From: Leuconostoc kimchii IMSNU 11154
GTDB lineage: Bacteria > Bacillota > Bacilli > Lactobacillales > Lactobacillaceae
NCBI RefSeq assembly: GCF_000092505.1
Contig: NC_014136.1
Location: 1,820,501-1,884,500, forward strand
DNA length: 64,000 nt
Direction: 5' to 3'
The notes below the pieces were generated by a model, which saw only the letters and a program-made list of their open reading frames with translations, was not told the DNA's origin and did no database searches. Shown piece by piece: positions 25,775 through 33,776 of the stretch; within the stretch, counting starts at the first letter, position 1, and every line of letters starts with the position of its first letter. The position numbers and the translations under genes were made by a program.

Positions 25775-27020
25775 TCTATTCTTGCAACGTTTTGCTCGTG
25801 CACAACGTACAAATATGAAATACTTAAGATTACTTTTCAATGATCATTTTGTTGTGTTCCTTTTAATTGCTTTTGGCGTTGTTGTGCTAGGTTACAGGCA
25901 ACTAATTGTTTCGCCAGTTCTTAGCCCGATTTGGAAATCAAACTGGTGGTGGTTTGTCGAGGTGATATGGTTACTTTTAGGATTAAAAGTAGGCACAATT
26001 GTGACTTACTTAAAACCCGCTGATCGTTTGTACTTAATGGGTAGTGATCACGTAATCATAAAAAAATATCTCAATCATAGTATGACTTTAAGCACTGTAT
26101 ATGGTGGTTTGTGGCAATTAGCTTTTGTCGCGGTCTTAATACCGATCTTAGTACAAACACACATATTTTCATTTGCACGTATGATGTTGCTCCTATTATT
26201 TATGGTGAGCTACAAGTGGCTAATGTTACTAGATAGACGATCAACTTTTTTTGTCAATTCAAAATTTGTATGGTTGAATACTCATATGATTGTACGCCGA
26301 TTGTTGTTGGATTTTTTAGTGCCAGGTATGGCGATTACACTAATACGACAGCTGCCAACTAATCTTACATGGGTGTTTGGAAGTGTTTTGATTAGTTTGA
26401 TTGTGTTATTTGGCAAGGTGACTTACATTAGTGAGTCAAAGGCTAACAGATTGGCGATTGATTGGCCGGTAGTTGTATCCCAAGCGATAGACCATGAGCA
26501 ACGTGTGTTGCATTTTTATGCGACTTTTGCCGAAGTCCCAAACCAACCACGTACATCTAAACGGCGACGGTATCTGGATGCTATTATTAAGTTTTTGGCT
26601 AAACGGCAGCCAATCATATATCGCTTGTATTTAACACGTTTTATGCGAGATACTGAATTGTTACCACTGATTGTGCGTTTAATAACTGTGGCTGTTATCA
26701 TTTTATACGCCTTAAATGATGCACCAACATGGTTAATTGCAGGGGTCGCATCGCTCATGATGTACCTTGTGGTATTCCAGCTAGTACCACTTTATACGAC
26801 GACGCAACAAAATATTTGGACACGCCTATTACCTATTGATAATAGATCGAAGCAAAAAGCGTTTAGTTACCTCATAAAACAAATGACGGTGATCCTGATT
26901 CTTCTGTTTATGTGCGTCAGTGCTGTACATGGGCGGTCAATGTTAATAACTGTCGGGATCGTTATGAGCATTGTTAGTCTGTTTTTAAACCGTGTTTATA
27001 TTCCTCAAAAAATAAAATAA
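25761..27020 (+). CDS. ecsB: EcsB-type ABC transporter permease
   Basis: 419 residues with about eight to ten hydrophobic segments, including FLLIAFGVVVLGYRQLIV, MMLLLLFMVSYKWLMLL and VILILLFMCVSAV. The ordering and the short LYLTRFMRD loop are typical of EcsB. ATG 25761 is used; the start overlaps the ecsA stop by 14 bases, indicating coupled translation. It is an integral membrane protein. Confidence 0.88.
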   Translation: MRLNNLFLQRFARAQRTNMKYLRLLFNDHFVVFLLIAFGVVVLGYRQLIVSPVLSPIWKSNWWWFVEVIWLLLGLKVGTIVTYLKPADRLYLMGSDHVIIKKYLNHSMTLSTVYGGLWQLAFVAVLIPILVQTHIFSFARMMLLLLFMVSYKWLMLLDRRSTFFVNSKFVWLNTHMIVRRLLLDFLVPGMAITLIRQLPTNLTWVFGSVLISLIVLFGKVTYISESKANRLAIDWPVVVSQAIDHEQRVLHFYATFAEVPNQPRTSKRRRYLDAIIKFLAKRQPIIYRLYLTRFMRDTELLPLIVRLITVAVIILYALNDAPTWLIAGVASLMMYLVVFQLVPLYTTTQQNIWTRLLPIDNRSKQKAFSYLIKQMTVILILLFMCVSAVHGRSMLITVGIVMSIVSLFLNRVYIPQKIK

Positions 27021-27066
27021 AAAGAAAGTCATGTGTTAAACCAAATAGAACACATTGAGAAACGAT

Positions 27067-27726
27067 ATGCATCTTCGAGCAAAACCTTGGGCACCTGATT
27101 GGCTAGCAGCACATTCTGATATTGTGATTGATCAAGAACAGGCAACGGCAAAAATTGGTCAATGGCAGACGTTATTTGATCGAAATCAACCCATTCATAT
27201 TGAAATTGGTTCTGGAAAAGGACAGTTCATATTGGGAATGGCATTAGCTCATCCAGAAATCAATTATATCGGCATGGAAATTCAAGAAACAGCTGTTGCG
27301 ATGGCTGCACGTAGAAGTTTTGACCAAGTTGGTAAATTGCCAAACTTGCGTTATATTTATGGTAATGGGAACGGTGTAGAAACTTATTTTGAAAAAGCAG
27401 AAGTATCAAAACTATATCTTAATTTTTCTGACCCGTGGCCAAAAAATCGACACGAGTCTCGTCGTTTAACTTACAAATCATTTTTGAAATCGTATGAAGC
27501 AATTTTACCGCAACATGGTGAAGTTGAATTTAAGACAGATAATCGACACTTATTTGAATATTCAATGGTTAGTTTTATGAACTATGGGATGCGATGGACA
27601 ACGGATGATTATACATTTGACTTGCACCACGATGTTGAAAAAGTTGCTGGTAATATTGAGACAGAGTATGAACAAAAGTTCATGGCTAAGGGTCAACCGA
27701 TTTATAAGATTAAGGCTCACTTTTAG
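27067..27726 (+). CDS. trmB: tRNA (guanine-N7-)-methyltransferase
   Basis: Makes m7G46 in tRNAs with S-adenosylmethionine. The SAM-binding motif is IEIGSGKGQFILGMA, followed by NYIGMEIQ, and the family motif is LNFSDPWPKNRHESRRL. ATG 27067 gives MHLRAKPW, aligning with the M-R-x-R-x-K-P-W start of homologues; an in-frame TTG at 27055 is less likely. No clear SD is present. It lies 46 bases after ecsB, and the ecsAB-trmB order is common in Lactobacillales. Confidence 0.93.
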   Translation: MHLRAKPWAPDWLAAHSDIVIDQEQATAKIGQWQTLFDRNQPIHIEIGSGKGQFILGMALAHPEINYIGMEIQETAVAMAARRSFDQVGKLPNLRYIYGNGNGVETYFEKAEVSKLYLNFSDPWPKNRHESRRLTYKSFLKSYEAILPQHGEVEFKTDNRHLFEYSMVSFMNYGMRWTTDDYTFDLHHDVEKVAGNIETEYEQKFMAKGQPIYKIKAHF

Positions 27727-27759
27727 AACCACAAGGGTTATAGGTTTCTTTTATTAGGA

Positions 27760-27790
27760 AAAAAACAGCGTCTAATTTAGGCGCTGTTTT
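27760..27790 (+). terminator. Terminator after trmB
   Basis: AAACAGCG, an imperfect loop, CGCTGTTTT; it ends the ecsAB-trmB transcript. Confidence 0.7.
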
Positions 27791-27888
27791 GCTTATTGGG
27801 GACATTTGAATGATTCATAATTTTAAAAAATGAATTTATGTCAATTAAAAAACATGTTAAACTATAGTGATAATTATGTCACGTTACT

Positions 27889-27934
27889 CAAACATCAAGT
27901 CAGAGGCTGGTTCGACCAGTCGACGTTTGTTTTT
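27889..27934 (+). promoter_or_regulatory. Terminator-like leader hairpin upstream of the SMR exporter gene
   Basis: CAAACATC (27889-27896) pairs, with one mismatch, to GACGTTTG (27922-27929). It encloses CTGGT-tcg-ACCAG, and TTTTT follows at once. It lies between a possible promoter (TATAGT near 27863) and the RBS, so it looks like an attenuator. No guanidine-I, -II or -III riboswitch consensus was recognised. Confidence 0.5.
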
Positions 27935-27955
27935 ATTTGAAGGGGGATATGCCAT

Positions 27956-28276
27956 ATGTCGTGGTTTTATTTGTTACTTGCGGGGTTGTCTGAAATATTA
28001 TGGTCAACAACTATGAAATTGAGCCAGGGTTTCACTAAAATAGGTTGGGCAGTGATAACAATTATTGGCTTAATTGGTAGCATGTTTTTCTTATTAAAGG
28101 CGGTGAAACAATTACCCTTTAGCTTGGCTTATCCAATTTGGACAGGCATCGGTGCTGTTGGAGCAGTTATTGTGGGCGTGTTATTATTTCATGATAAGTT
28201 TCCAGTGTCTACCTGGTTTTTTATTGTTTTATTAATCATAGCTATTATTGGCATTAAAGTTACTGCTGGCGAATAA
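27956..28276 (+). CDS. SMR-family guanidinium exporter (Gdx/SugE-like)
   Basis: 106 residues, four membrane helices. LLLAGLSEILWSTTMKLSQGF carries the essential Glu of helix 1 and the W-(A/S)-x-x-K motif of the Gdx subtype. AYPIWTGIGAVGAVI matches SugE closely, rather than EmrE-type multidrug exporters. It works as an antiparallel dimer exchanging guanidinium for protons. The RBS is AGGGGG, 9 bases before ATG. The leader hairpin suggests regulation by transcription attenuation. Confidence 0.88.
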   Translation: MSWFYLLLAGLSEILWSTTMKLSQGFTKIGWAVITIIGLIGSMFFLLKAVKQLPFSLAYPIWTGIGAVGAVIVGVLLFHDKFPVSTWFFIVLLIIAIIGIKVTAGE

Positions 28277-28356
28277 TACTTTTTTGAAATATGTCACACA
28301 GTTTTTTTAACTGCCTTGATTTTTTAAATTATGGGAACCTAATGATAGGAGTTATT

Positions 28357-28980
28357 ATGTACGCTAAACGATTTATTCAATTATTTTTTATTTTTTTAAT
28401 CACGATGTTCGTTGTTGACTATGTTGTTGATATATCAGGTGTTAATAATTATTTCTATAAGTCACTGTTGGCAACGATTATTGGTTACGTTATTTTGACA
28501 ATTCCACTCACCATACTAACTATATTGAAACAAAAACGTCGATTCAACGCTGCAACTGGTTTAACAGATAAAAGTGCTTTTCAGAACGCCCTTCAAAATT
28601 TAGATAATATTTTAATATTATCAACGGTAGATGCATCGGGAGAGATTGCGTCAAATATCGTAACGTTTAAACAGTCGCATACTGATGAAAATATTCTTTA
28701 TATCGTATCAGATGTGACGTCTCAAAGGGTTGGCAATATACGTGATAACCAATCAGTCGCAATCGCGACTTGGTTTGATAAGAAAACGGGTAATAGGCTG
28801 ACTTCCAACCAAATTGACGTAGATCTGATTGTATCAAATCAATTACAACAGATGTTAAAGGAGCATTCAGAAATAAGGGAATTATCGGACACGTTTAAAA
28901 ATAAAGTGGTCATTCAATTGAGAATTAAATCTGTTAGAGTTGAATCATTTCGAGATCAGCTTGTAGATATAACTTTTTAG
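28357..28980 (+). CDS. Membrane-anchored pyridoxamine-phosphate-oxidase-like flavin-binding protein
   Basis: 207 residues. Two hydrophobic helices (about 6-25 and 40-60) precede a split-barrel domain beginning about residue 75 (LILSTVDASGEIASNIV, ILYIVSDVTSQRVGNIRDN, SVAIATWF), the PNPOx-like fold that usually binds FMN or F420. ATG 28357 with AGGAG upstream is chosen; the frame is open further up without an RBS. The function is unknown. Confidence 0.6.
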   Translation: MYAKRFIQLFFIFLITMFVVDYVVDISGVNNYFYKSLLATIIGYVILTIPLTILTILKQKRRFNAATGLTDKSAFQNALQNLDNILILSTVDASGEIASNIVTFKQSHTDENILYIVSDVTSQRVGNIRDNQSVAIATWFDKKTGNRLTSNQIDVDLIVSNQLQQMLKEHSEIRELSDTFKNKVVIQLRIKSVRVESFRDQLVDITF

Positions 28981-28992
28981 GAATCTTACTAT

Positions 28993-29016
28993 AAATATGG
29001 CATATTTGCCATATTT
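28993..29016 (+). promoter_or_regulatory. Palindromic operator over the csbD -35 box
   Basis: AAATATGGC-atattt-GCCATATTT: perfect 9-bp arms with a 6-base spacer. It covers the -35 hexamer (29006-29011) of the csbD promoter, so a dimeric repressor is likely to bind here. The regulator is not identified. Confidence 0.65.
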
Positions 29017-29034
29017 CATGAGGCGTGTTATAAT
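29006..29034 (+). promoter_or_regulatory. csbD promoter
   Basis: -35 TTGCCA (29006-29011), 17-base spacer, perfect -10 TATAAT (29029-29034). It is a housekeeping-type promoter rather than sigma-B. Confidence 0.8.
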
Positions 29035-29073
29035 ATATATGTAACATCAAATAAAACTCAAGGAGAACATCAT

Positions 29074-29280
29074 ATGTCAATTGAAGAAAAGTTTGATAAT
29101 GCAAAAGACAAAATTGCTGGTAAGGCAAAAGAGGTAGAAGGCAAAGTTACAGGAGACAAACAGCGTGAGGCTGAAGGTAAGGCACAAGGTGTTTTTGGTA
29201 AAGTAAAAGACGCAGTGACAGATGCTAAAGACTCCGTGAAAGACAGTATTAATAAGTTAAAAGATGATGTAGAAAAATAA
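29074..29280 (+). CDS. CsbD-family stress protein
   Basis: 68 residues, very hydrophilic, Lys/Asp/Glu-rich and helical: [20 protein letters not shown], then [20 protein letters not shown], the hallmark CsbD-like repeat. The family is induced by general stress in Bacillus; the molecular role is unknown. A strong RBS (AAGGAG) and the palindromic operator upstream suggest tight regulation with high output. Its transcript converges with a minus-strand small peptide gene at a shared terminator. Confidence 0.88.
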   Translation: MSIEEKFDNAKDKIAGKAKEVEGKVTGDKQREAEGKAQGVFGKVKDAVTDAKDSVKDSINKLKDDVEK

Positions 29281-29288
29281 ATAGTCTG

Positions 29289-29322
29289 AAAAACCAATTA
29301 GATTAATGTCTAATTGGTTTTT
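29289..29322. terminator. Bidirectional terminator csbD / small peptide gene
   Basis: AAAAACCAATTAGA, 6-base loop, TCTAATTGGTTTTT: a perfect 14-bp stem with T runs on both strands. Confidence 0.9.
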
Positions 29323-29367
29323 ATATGCCATAAATTGTAGTCAGATAAAAATCGGAATTTGATTAAT

Positions 29368-29472
29368 CTATACATCTTTCTTATTTTTATCTTTCTTATA
29401 ATTATTATGCAGTATACCACTAGCAAAGGCACCTATAATTCCTGATAAAAAGTCAAGTATTGCTGCTATCAT
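29368..29472 (-). CDS. 34-residue hydrophobic peptide, possible type I toxin-like
   Basis: Starts MIAAILDFLSGIIGAFASG and ends with a Lys/Asp/Asn-rich tail (NNYKKDKNKKDV): one membrane helix plus a charged C-terminus, like Fst/Ldr-type toxins or small regulatory membrane peptides. Translation signals are strong: AGGGAGG 6 bases before ATG. A -10 TATAAT (complement of 29497-29502) lies upstream. It converges with csbD on a bidirectional terminator, an architecture seen in Fst-type loci. No toxin motif is certain, so the function is inferred only. Confidence 0.6.
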   Translation of the reverse strand: MIAAILDFLSGIIGAFASGILHNNYKKDKNKKDV

Positions 29473-29496
29473 GATAAGCCTCCCTAGTTTGGTTCG

Positions 29497-29502
29497 ATTA
29501 TA
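29497..29502 (-). promoter_or_regulatory. -10 box of the small peptide gene
   Basis: Perfect TATAAT on the minus strand, about 25 bases before the ATG at 29472; the -35 region (around 29520-29525) is weak. Confidence 0.45.
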
Positions 29503-29618
29503 CATCTAAATGCATATTTTGTATATTATTATTTGACTTGTAGTTTTTTATTGGAGAAATATTTGCACATGCATAATATTCATTTTTATCATATAATAGT
29601 TACAAAGGAGAAACATTC

Positions 29619-29873
29619 ATGATTGTACTACATATTTTCTTTGGACTAATGATACTCGTTGGCGTTATTATGACGTCGGTTTCATTTCAAGGTGATACTG
29701 AAAAATTGACCAAACTACAAAAATTTTCGTTGATTTTCACAACCTCATCAATTGGATTAACAGTGGTTGCTGTAACAGCTGTGTCTAGCTCAATTTACAT
29801 TGCGGTAGTAATGCTTGTTGCTTTAGCATTGTACGAATATTATGCATTTTTACGCAAGGCTACTCAAAAATAA
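29619..29873 (+). CDS. Small integral membrane protein, unknown function
   Basis: 84 residues with three hydrophobic helices (about 2-22, 36-52 and 55-74) and a positively charged C-terminus (FLRKATQK). AAAGGAG lies 7 bases before ATG. No family is recognised. A hairpin with a T-rich tail (29872-29917) follows. Confidence 0.65.
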   Translation: MIVLHIFFGLMILVGVIMTSVSFQGDTEKLTKLQKFSLIFTTSSIGLTVVAVTAVSSSIYIAVVMLVALALYEYYAFLRKATQK

Positions 29874-30427
29874 ACAAAAGGCTCAATTTTGAAAATAAGT
29901 TGTGCTTTTTGTTTGGAGACAATTATTGGAAAGTCAACTGACAATAAGAATATTGACTATTCAAAACATAACGATCTTGTATGCACAAGACGAATCGGAT
30001 TGATTACTTCGACACCACGTGACCGGCAATTGGTGTATCATTAGTTTTAAAAACTGGAGTAGAGACATGAATTGAGGATATCTACATAGACAAACCACCT
30101 GATGAAAGGTGGCGTGTGTAGATAGTATGGCATAAAAATGTAAAATGAAAATCAAGCATCAACTTTATTTTACAATAACCTACCGCTGATATACTAAGAG
30201 CATAAGCCTAGCCGGTTTTTTCTCAAACGCTCACATCTTCCTAAATGTGATTATAACTTATCTGCCATTTTTTATTTTCAGTCATTTGTAGCAAAACTGT
30301 AGCACTGAGAGTTATTTTTTATGTAATCTAGTTTTTGTGAATGAAGTTGTATACTCCAAAACCAATCATACCAACACTTTCCAAACAAAAAGCCGTCTTA
30401 CCAACAAATATGGTAAAACGGCCAATA
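29874..30427. other. Non-coding stretch with several hairpins and decayed coding traces
   Basis: No intact gene. TCTTGT-atgc-ACAAGA (about 29970-29985), ACACCA/TGGTGT (about 30012-30035) and TATCTACA (30079-30086) with TGTAGATA (30117-30124) enclosing CCACCT/AGGTGG form a run of stable hairpins. On the minus strand short protein-like runs (for example STPVFKTNDTPIAGHVVSK) are broken by stops, suggesting a decayed gene. A hairpin near 30390-30425 (AGCCGT-c-TTACC/GGTAA-a-ACGGC) with an A run on its left is the likely terminator of tRNA-Arg. Confidence 0.45.
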
Positions 30428-30501
30428 TGCGTTGAGGGGGAGTCGAACCCTCGACCTGCCGGGTAGAAACCGGCTGCTCTATCCAGCTGAGCTACCAACG
30501 C
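30428..30501 (-). tRNA. tRNA-Arg (anticodon TCT)
   Basis: Complete cloverleaf. The acceptor GCGTTGG pairs with TCAACGC, the anticodon stem is GCCGG/CCGGC and the loop TTTCTAC gives anticodon UCU (reads AGA/AGG). The T loop is GTTCGACTC and the discriminator is A. CCA is not encoded. A terminator-type hairpin follows downstream. Confidence 0.95.
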
Positions 30502-30616
30502 AATACAAATTATATCATATCATAAAAATAGTAAATATTAAAGATTTAAAACATCTATTTTTAAAATTTAATTATTCATAGTATACTAGAGGTATTAAAA
30601 TGTGGGGAATTAATAT

Positions 30617-31135
30617 ATGAGAAAAGCATTTATTGCCTTAGGCGTTATTATTATTGCACTGTTAGCTGCTCTTGCGACAGTGAATCAACAACCCAAATAT
30701 GCTGGTGTATCGATTCCTAGGTCGGACTATCGTCATTTAAAAGCATCTCGTAGTGATATCAATGATTTTATTGATAAATTGGATGATTTCAATTACCAGA
30801 AGCCAAAAACGATGACTGCAATTGAACAATCTGCTGATCAGATCATCAAACATAACAGTCGCAATTTGAGTAATGCTGATGCACAAGCACTTAGAGATGC
30901 TTTTTATGGTCGAGATGGCATTGTCACAATTGTCCAAGCGGCTAAAAAAGGACGCTATAACATTGATGGTAGTGTGGCATCCCGATTCCATGATAAATTT
31001 GATACGATTATAACGATGTCTGTTAATGCAGTGAATAAAAGTTCTGCACAACGTGCTGATATCGTGACGCAAATGAAGATTGATCTTAATGTTGAATCAG
31101 CAATTTACAAAATTGGCGCCAAAAATGAGGAGTGA
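30617..31135 (+). CDS. Hypothetical membrane-anchored or exported protein
   Basis: 172 residues. One N-terminal hydrophobic segment (residues 4-21, AFIALGVIIIALLAALAT) with a following AxA-like region could be a signal peptide or an anchor. The rest is a helical, charged domain without a known family. Its stop lies inside the terminator hairpin 31135-31156. The TetR gene follows, which might be functionally linked, but the terminator separates them. Confidence 0.55.
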   Translation: MRKAFIALGVIIIALLAALATVNQQPKYAGVSIPRSDYRHLKASRSDINDFIDKLDDFNYQKPKTMTAIEQSADQIIKHNSRNLSNADAQALRDAFYGRDGIVTIVQAAKKGRYNIDGSVASRFHDKFDTIITMSVNAVNKSSAQRADIVTQMKIDLNVESAIYKIGAKNEE

Positions 31136-31156
31136 GCACAATGGTTGTGCTTTTTT
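31135..31156 (+). terminator. Terminator overlapping the stop codon
   Basis: AGCACAA-tgg-TTGTGCT followed by a T run, overlapping the last base of the preceding gene. Confidence 0.85.
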
Positions 31157-31171
31157 GTTAGGAGAATTGTT

Positions 31172-31750
31172 ATGGGAAAAGAAGATGCTCGTATTTTAAG
31201 AACAAAAAAACTTATTGAGGAGACAACGATTAACCTATTAACGACACAACCAGACTTTTCAATTACAGCGTTATTAAACCGTGCACAAGTCACACGTGGG
31301 ACTTTCTATAAGTACTACCGGAATAAGGAACATTTGATTTCCGAAGTGAATAATAGTTTGCTAATAGCGTTTATGGTACAAGTTCAAGGTCAATTTCATG
31401 TGGCTAAGATGATTGCAGCAATAAGTGATCGTGCAGCGTTTTATAATGCGGTACTTAATCTACATCATGATTCAATTTATTTTACAACATTGGTGTCACG
31501 TATGCGAACACAAATGCAAACTCAGTTGTCTGCAATAACTGATGATGAACTACGTCGCCGACAAACATTTCAGTGGGAAGTGATTAACGGGGGTTTTTGG
31601 GCACTCATCGCTAAATGGTTGATGGAAAATATGAATTTAGCACAAACTGAATTGTTAACAGAATTTGTTGAAATTTTGCGTATTAATACAACAGGCTGGG
31701 CGCAAACGGGCTTGATATTATTTGACTTTGAACCTCTGAATAAAAGATAA
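31172..31750 (+). CDS. TetR/AcrR-family transcriptional regulator
   Basis: 192 residues. The N-terminal HTH (about 8-55; RTKKLIEETTINLLTTQ, SITALLNRAQVTRGTFYKYYRNKEHLI) is the TetR_N fold. The C-terminal ligand-sensing domain is DhaS/Rv-like and of unknown specificity. ATG 31172 with AGGAGA upstream is preferred to an in-frame upstream codon inside the terminator. Neither neighbour is an obvious target. Confidence 0.85.
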   Translation: MGKEDARILRTKKLIEETTINLLTTQPDFSITALLNRAQVTRGTFYKYYRNKEHLISEVNNSLLIAFMVQVQGQFHVAKMIAAISDRAAFYNAVLNLHHDSIYFTTLVSRMRTQMQTQLSAITDDELRRRQTFQWEVINGGFWALIAKWLMENMNLAQTELLTEFVEILRINTTGWAQTGLILFDFEPLNKR

Positions 31751-31762
31751 CATCAAGTTATA

Positions 31763-31791
31763 TTGACGAAGTGACTAGGTTTTGTTATAAT
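31763..31791 (+). promoter_or_regulatory. rplU promoter
   Basis: -35 TTGACG, 17-base spacer, perfect -10 TATAAT (31786-31791); start predicted near 31798. Confidence 0.85.
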
Positions 31792-31797
31792 TGAAAG

Positions 31798-31895
31798 GTT
31801 GTTAGCATAGCTACAACCACTCGGAACAGGTTGAAGTACGTGTCGGACTAGGGCCGACCCGCCTGGGATGGTGAGTCTAAGTATAAGGAGAATTC
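31798..31895 (+). promoter_or_regulatory. Ribosomal protein L21 leader (autoregulatory RNA)
   Basis: The roughly 100-nt 5' leader carries GGTTGT/ACAACC, GTCGGAC ... GGGCCGAC and GGGATGGTGAGTC elements characteristic of the L21 leader found before rplU in Firmicutes. L21 is thought to bind it and limit its own synthesis. Confidence 0.8.
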
Positions 31896-31899
31896 AATA

Positions 31900-32199
31900 A
31901 TGGCATATGCAATTATTGTAACAGGCGGCAAACAGTATAAAGTCGCTGAAGGCGATACAATTTTCGTCGAAAAGTTAGATGCAACTGAAGGTGAAAAGGT
32001 TGTTTTTGACCAAGTTGTTTTGATTGATGGCAAAGTTGGGACACCTTTTGTTGAAGGTGCTAAGGTTGCTGGAACTGTTGAAAAGCAGGGTAAGCAAAAG
32101 AAAGTGATTACTTTCAAATACAAGGCCAAGAAGAATATGCATTCTAAGCAAGGCCATCGCCAACCATATACACGCGTGAAGATTGATTCAATCGCGTAA
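31900..32199 (+). CDS. rplU: 50S ribosomal protein L21
   Basis: 99 residues: [19 protein letters not shown], then [18 protein letters not shown], and the RNA-binding [19 protein letters not shown] signature. It binds 23S rRNA in the large subunit. It is preceded by the L21 leader and followed after 28 bases by rpmA. Confidence 0.97.
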   Translation: MAYAIIVTGGKQYKVAEGDTIFVEKLDATEGEKVVFDQVVLIDGKVGTPFVEGAKVAGTVEKQGKQKKVITFKYKAKKNMHSKQGHRQPYTRVKIDSIA

Positions 32200-32227
32200 T
32201 CATTACTTGTAAAGGAGAAATAGACTT

Positions 32228-32545
32228 ATGTTGATGAACCAAGAAAACTTACAAATGTTCGCGCACCACAAAGGTGGCGGATCTTCAGCCAACGGTCGTG
32301 ACTCAGCTGGTCGTCGTTTGGGAACTAAGGTTGCCGACGGACAAGCTTTGACAGCTGGTTCAATTATTTATCGCCAACGTGGCACACATATCTATCCAGG
32401 TGTAAATGTTAAAAAGGGTGGAGATGACACACTTTTTGCTTTATCGGATGGGGTTGTAAAGTTTGAACGTAAAGGTCGCGAAAAGCGTCAAGTATCTGTT
32501 TACTCACGTGAACAATATAATGAAATTTTGGCTGCTGCAAAGTAA
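32228..32545 (+). CDS. rpmA: 50S ribosomal protein L27, precursor form
   Basis: 105 residues. The start [12 protein letters not shown] followed by HHKGGGSS carries the Firmicute N-terminal extension with the Prp cleavage motif (LQxFA before the conserved HKKG-type end). Removal of the extension exposes the tail that reaches the peptidyl-transferase centre. In most Firmicutes the protease gene prp lies between rplU and rpmA; here only 28 bases separate them, so prp must be elsewhere. Confidence 0.97.
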   Translation: MLMNQENLQMFAHHKGGGSSANGRDSAGRRLGTKVADGQALTAGSIIYRQRGTHIYPGVNVKKGGDDTLFALSDGVVKFERKGREKRQVSVYSREQYNEILAAAK

Positions 32546-32552
32546 TCAATTT

Positions 32553-32586
32553 AAAAATCAGAACAATTTATTGTTCTGATTTTTTT
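32553..32586 (+). terminator. Terminator after rpmA
   Basis: AAAAATCAGAACAA, TTTA loop, TTGTTCTGATTTTTT; a strong intrinsic terminator. Confidence 0.92.
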
Positions 32587-32680
32587 AATATTTAAGGCAA
32601 TTATGTGTTGGGTTACCATTAGACTAGGTGGCGACTTGTGCTATAATAAAATTATTGACTAAACAAGAAGGATACTTGAT

Positions 32681-33775
32681 ATGACTAAATATTTTGAAGC
32701 ACGAATTACCAAATTACAGAAACTTTTAAACAAGTTATCTCTTGATGGTATGATTGTTTACCAAGGCGCTAATACAAAGTATTTAACAGGATTTAATGGT
32801 GGTACGGGTGACGGAGTTGTTGTCATTGGTCGTAATCAAGCGCGTTTAATTACTGATTCGCGTTATGAAACGGATTATAGCGATCGTCTACCTGCAGGCG
32901 TTGATTTGAAAATTACTCGTGCTTATTATGAAGAAGCAGTTGCTACTGCTGTAGAGTTCAATATTAAACAATTATCTTTTGAGGCAGACTTGCCATATAA
33001 TATTTATGATTATATTGATGAATTATTGCCAGCAGATATTGCGTTTGATGCATTACCTTCAGCGATTGAAACGCTTCGAGAGGTCAAAGACGATTCAGAA
33101 TTAGCTGCCTTACGAGAAGCAGCTCAGGCATCGGTTCACGCATTTAATGAGTTGCTCCCTTTGATCAAAGTGGGTATGACAGAACGTCAAGTAGCAAATG
33201 AACTGGACCGTTTACAAAAAAAATATGGTGCTGAAAAATCATCATTTGATACAATTGTTGCCTCAGGGTACCGATCAGCATTACCACATGGTGAGGCAAC
33301 GGATAAGGTCATTGAATCTGGCGATTTGCTTACAATTGACTTTGGTTACTATGTTTCAAATTATACATCCGATGTGACACGCACTGTTGCTATCGGTTAC
33401 ATTAGCGACGAGTTAAAAGAAGTTTATGCAGTAGTCAAGCAGGCCAATGAAAATGCCATTGCAATTGTAAAACCAGGTATTTCTGGCAGTGAAATCGATC
33501 ATGTTGCAAGAGATTATATTGTAGCACATGGCTATGGTGATTATTACAATCATTCAACGGGTCATGGTGTTGGTTTAGATATCCACGAAGGACCAGCATT
33601 GAGTGCACAATCAAGTGATGAAATGCAAGCTGGGCATTTATTAACAATTGAGCCAGGTGTTTATTTGGCTGGCAAAGGTGGTGTTCGCATTGAAGACGAT
33701 ATTATTGTGACACGAGACGGTTATGAAAACCTGACAGCGGGTATTACCAAAGATTTAATTATAGTTGAGGGTTGA
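32681..33775 (+). CDS. M24B Xaa-Pro aminopeptidase/dipeptidase family
   Basis: 364 residues with the creatinase N-domain (1-130) and the pita-bread metallopeptidase domain. The metal ligands are visible in LTIDFGYYVSNYTSDVTRT (two Asp), STGHGVGLDIHE (His), LTIEPGVYL (Glu) and VRIEDDI (Glu). It removes N-terminal residues preceding Pro, or splits Xaa-Pro dipeptides, during peptide use. A PepP-like role is likely, but dipeptidase activity is possible. The RBS is AGAAGGA. Confidence 0.9.
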   Translation: MTKYFEARITKLQKLLNKLSLDGMIVYQGANTKYLTGFNGGTGDGVVVIGRNQARLITDSRYETDYSDRLPAGVDLKITRAYYEEAVATAVEFNIKQLSFEADLPYNIYDYIDELLPADIAFDALPSAIETLREVKDDSELAALREAAQASVHAFNELLPLIKVGMTERQVANELDRLQKKYGAEKSSFDTIVASGYRSALPHGEATDKVIESGDLLTIDFGYYVSNYTSDVTRTVAIGYISDELKEVYAVVKQANENAIAIVKPGISGSEIDHVARDYIVAHGYGDYYNHSTGHGVGLDIHEGPALSAQSSDEMQAGHLLTIEPGVYLAGKGGVRIEDDIIVTRDGYENLTAGITKDLIIVEG

Positions 33776-33776
33776 T

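Noticed and set aside
27889..27934. Guanidine riboswitch before the SMR gene
   Set aside because: The conserved guanidine-I core, ACGR paired loops and guanidine-III pseudoknot strings were not recognised; only a terminator-like hairpin is evident.
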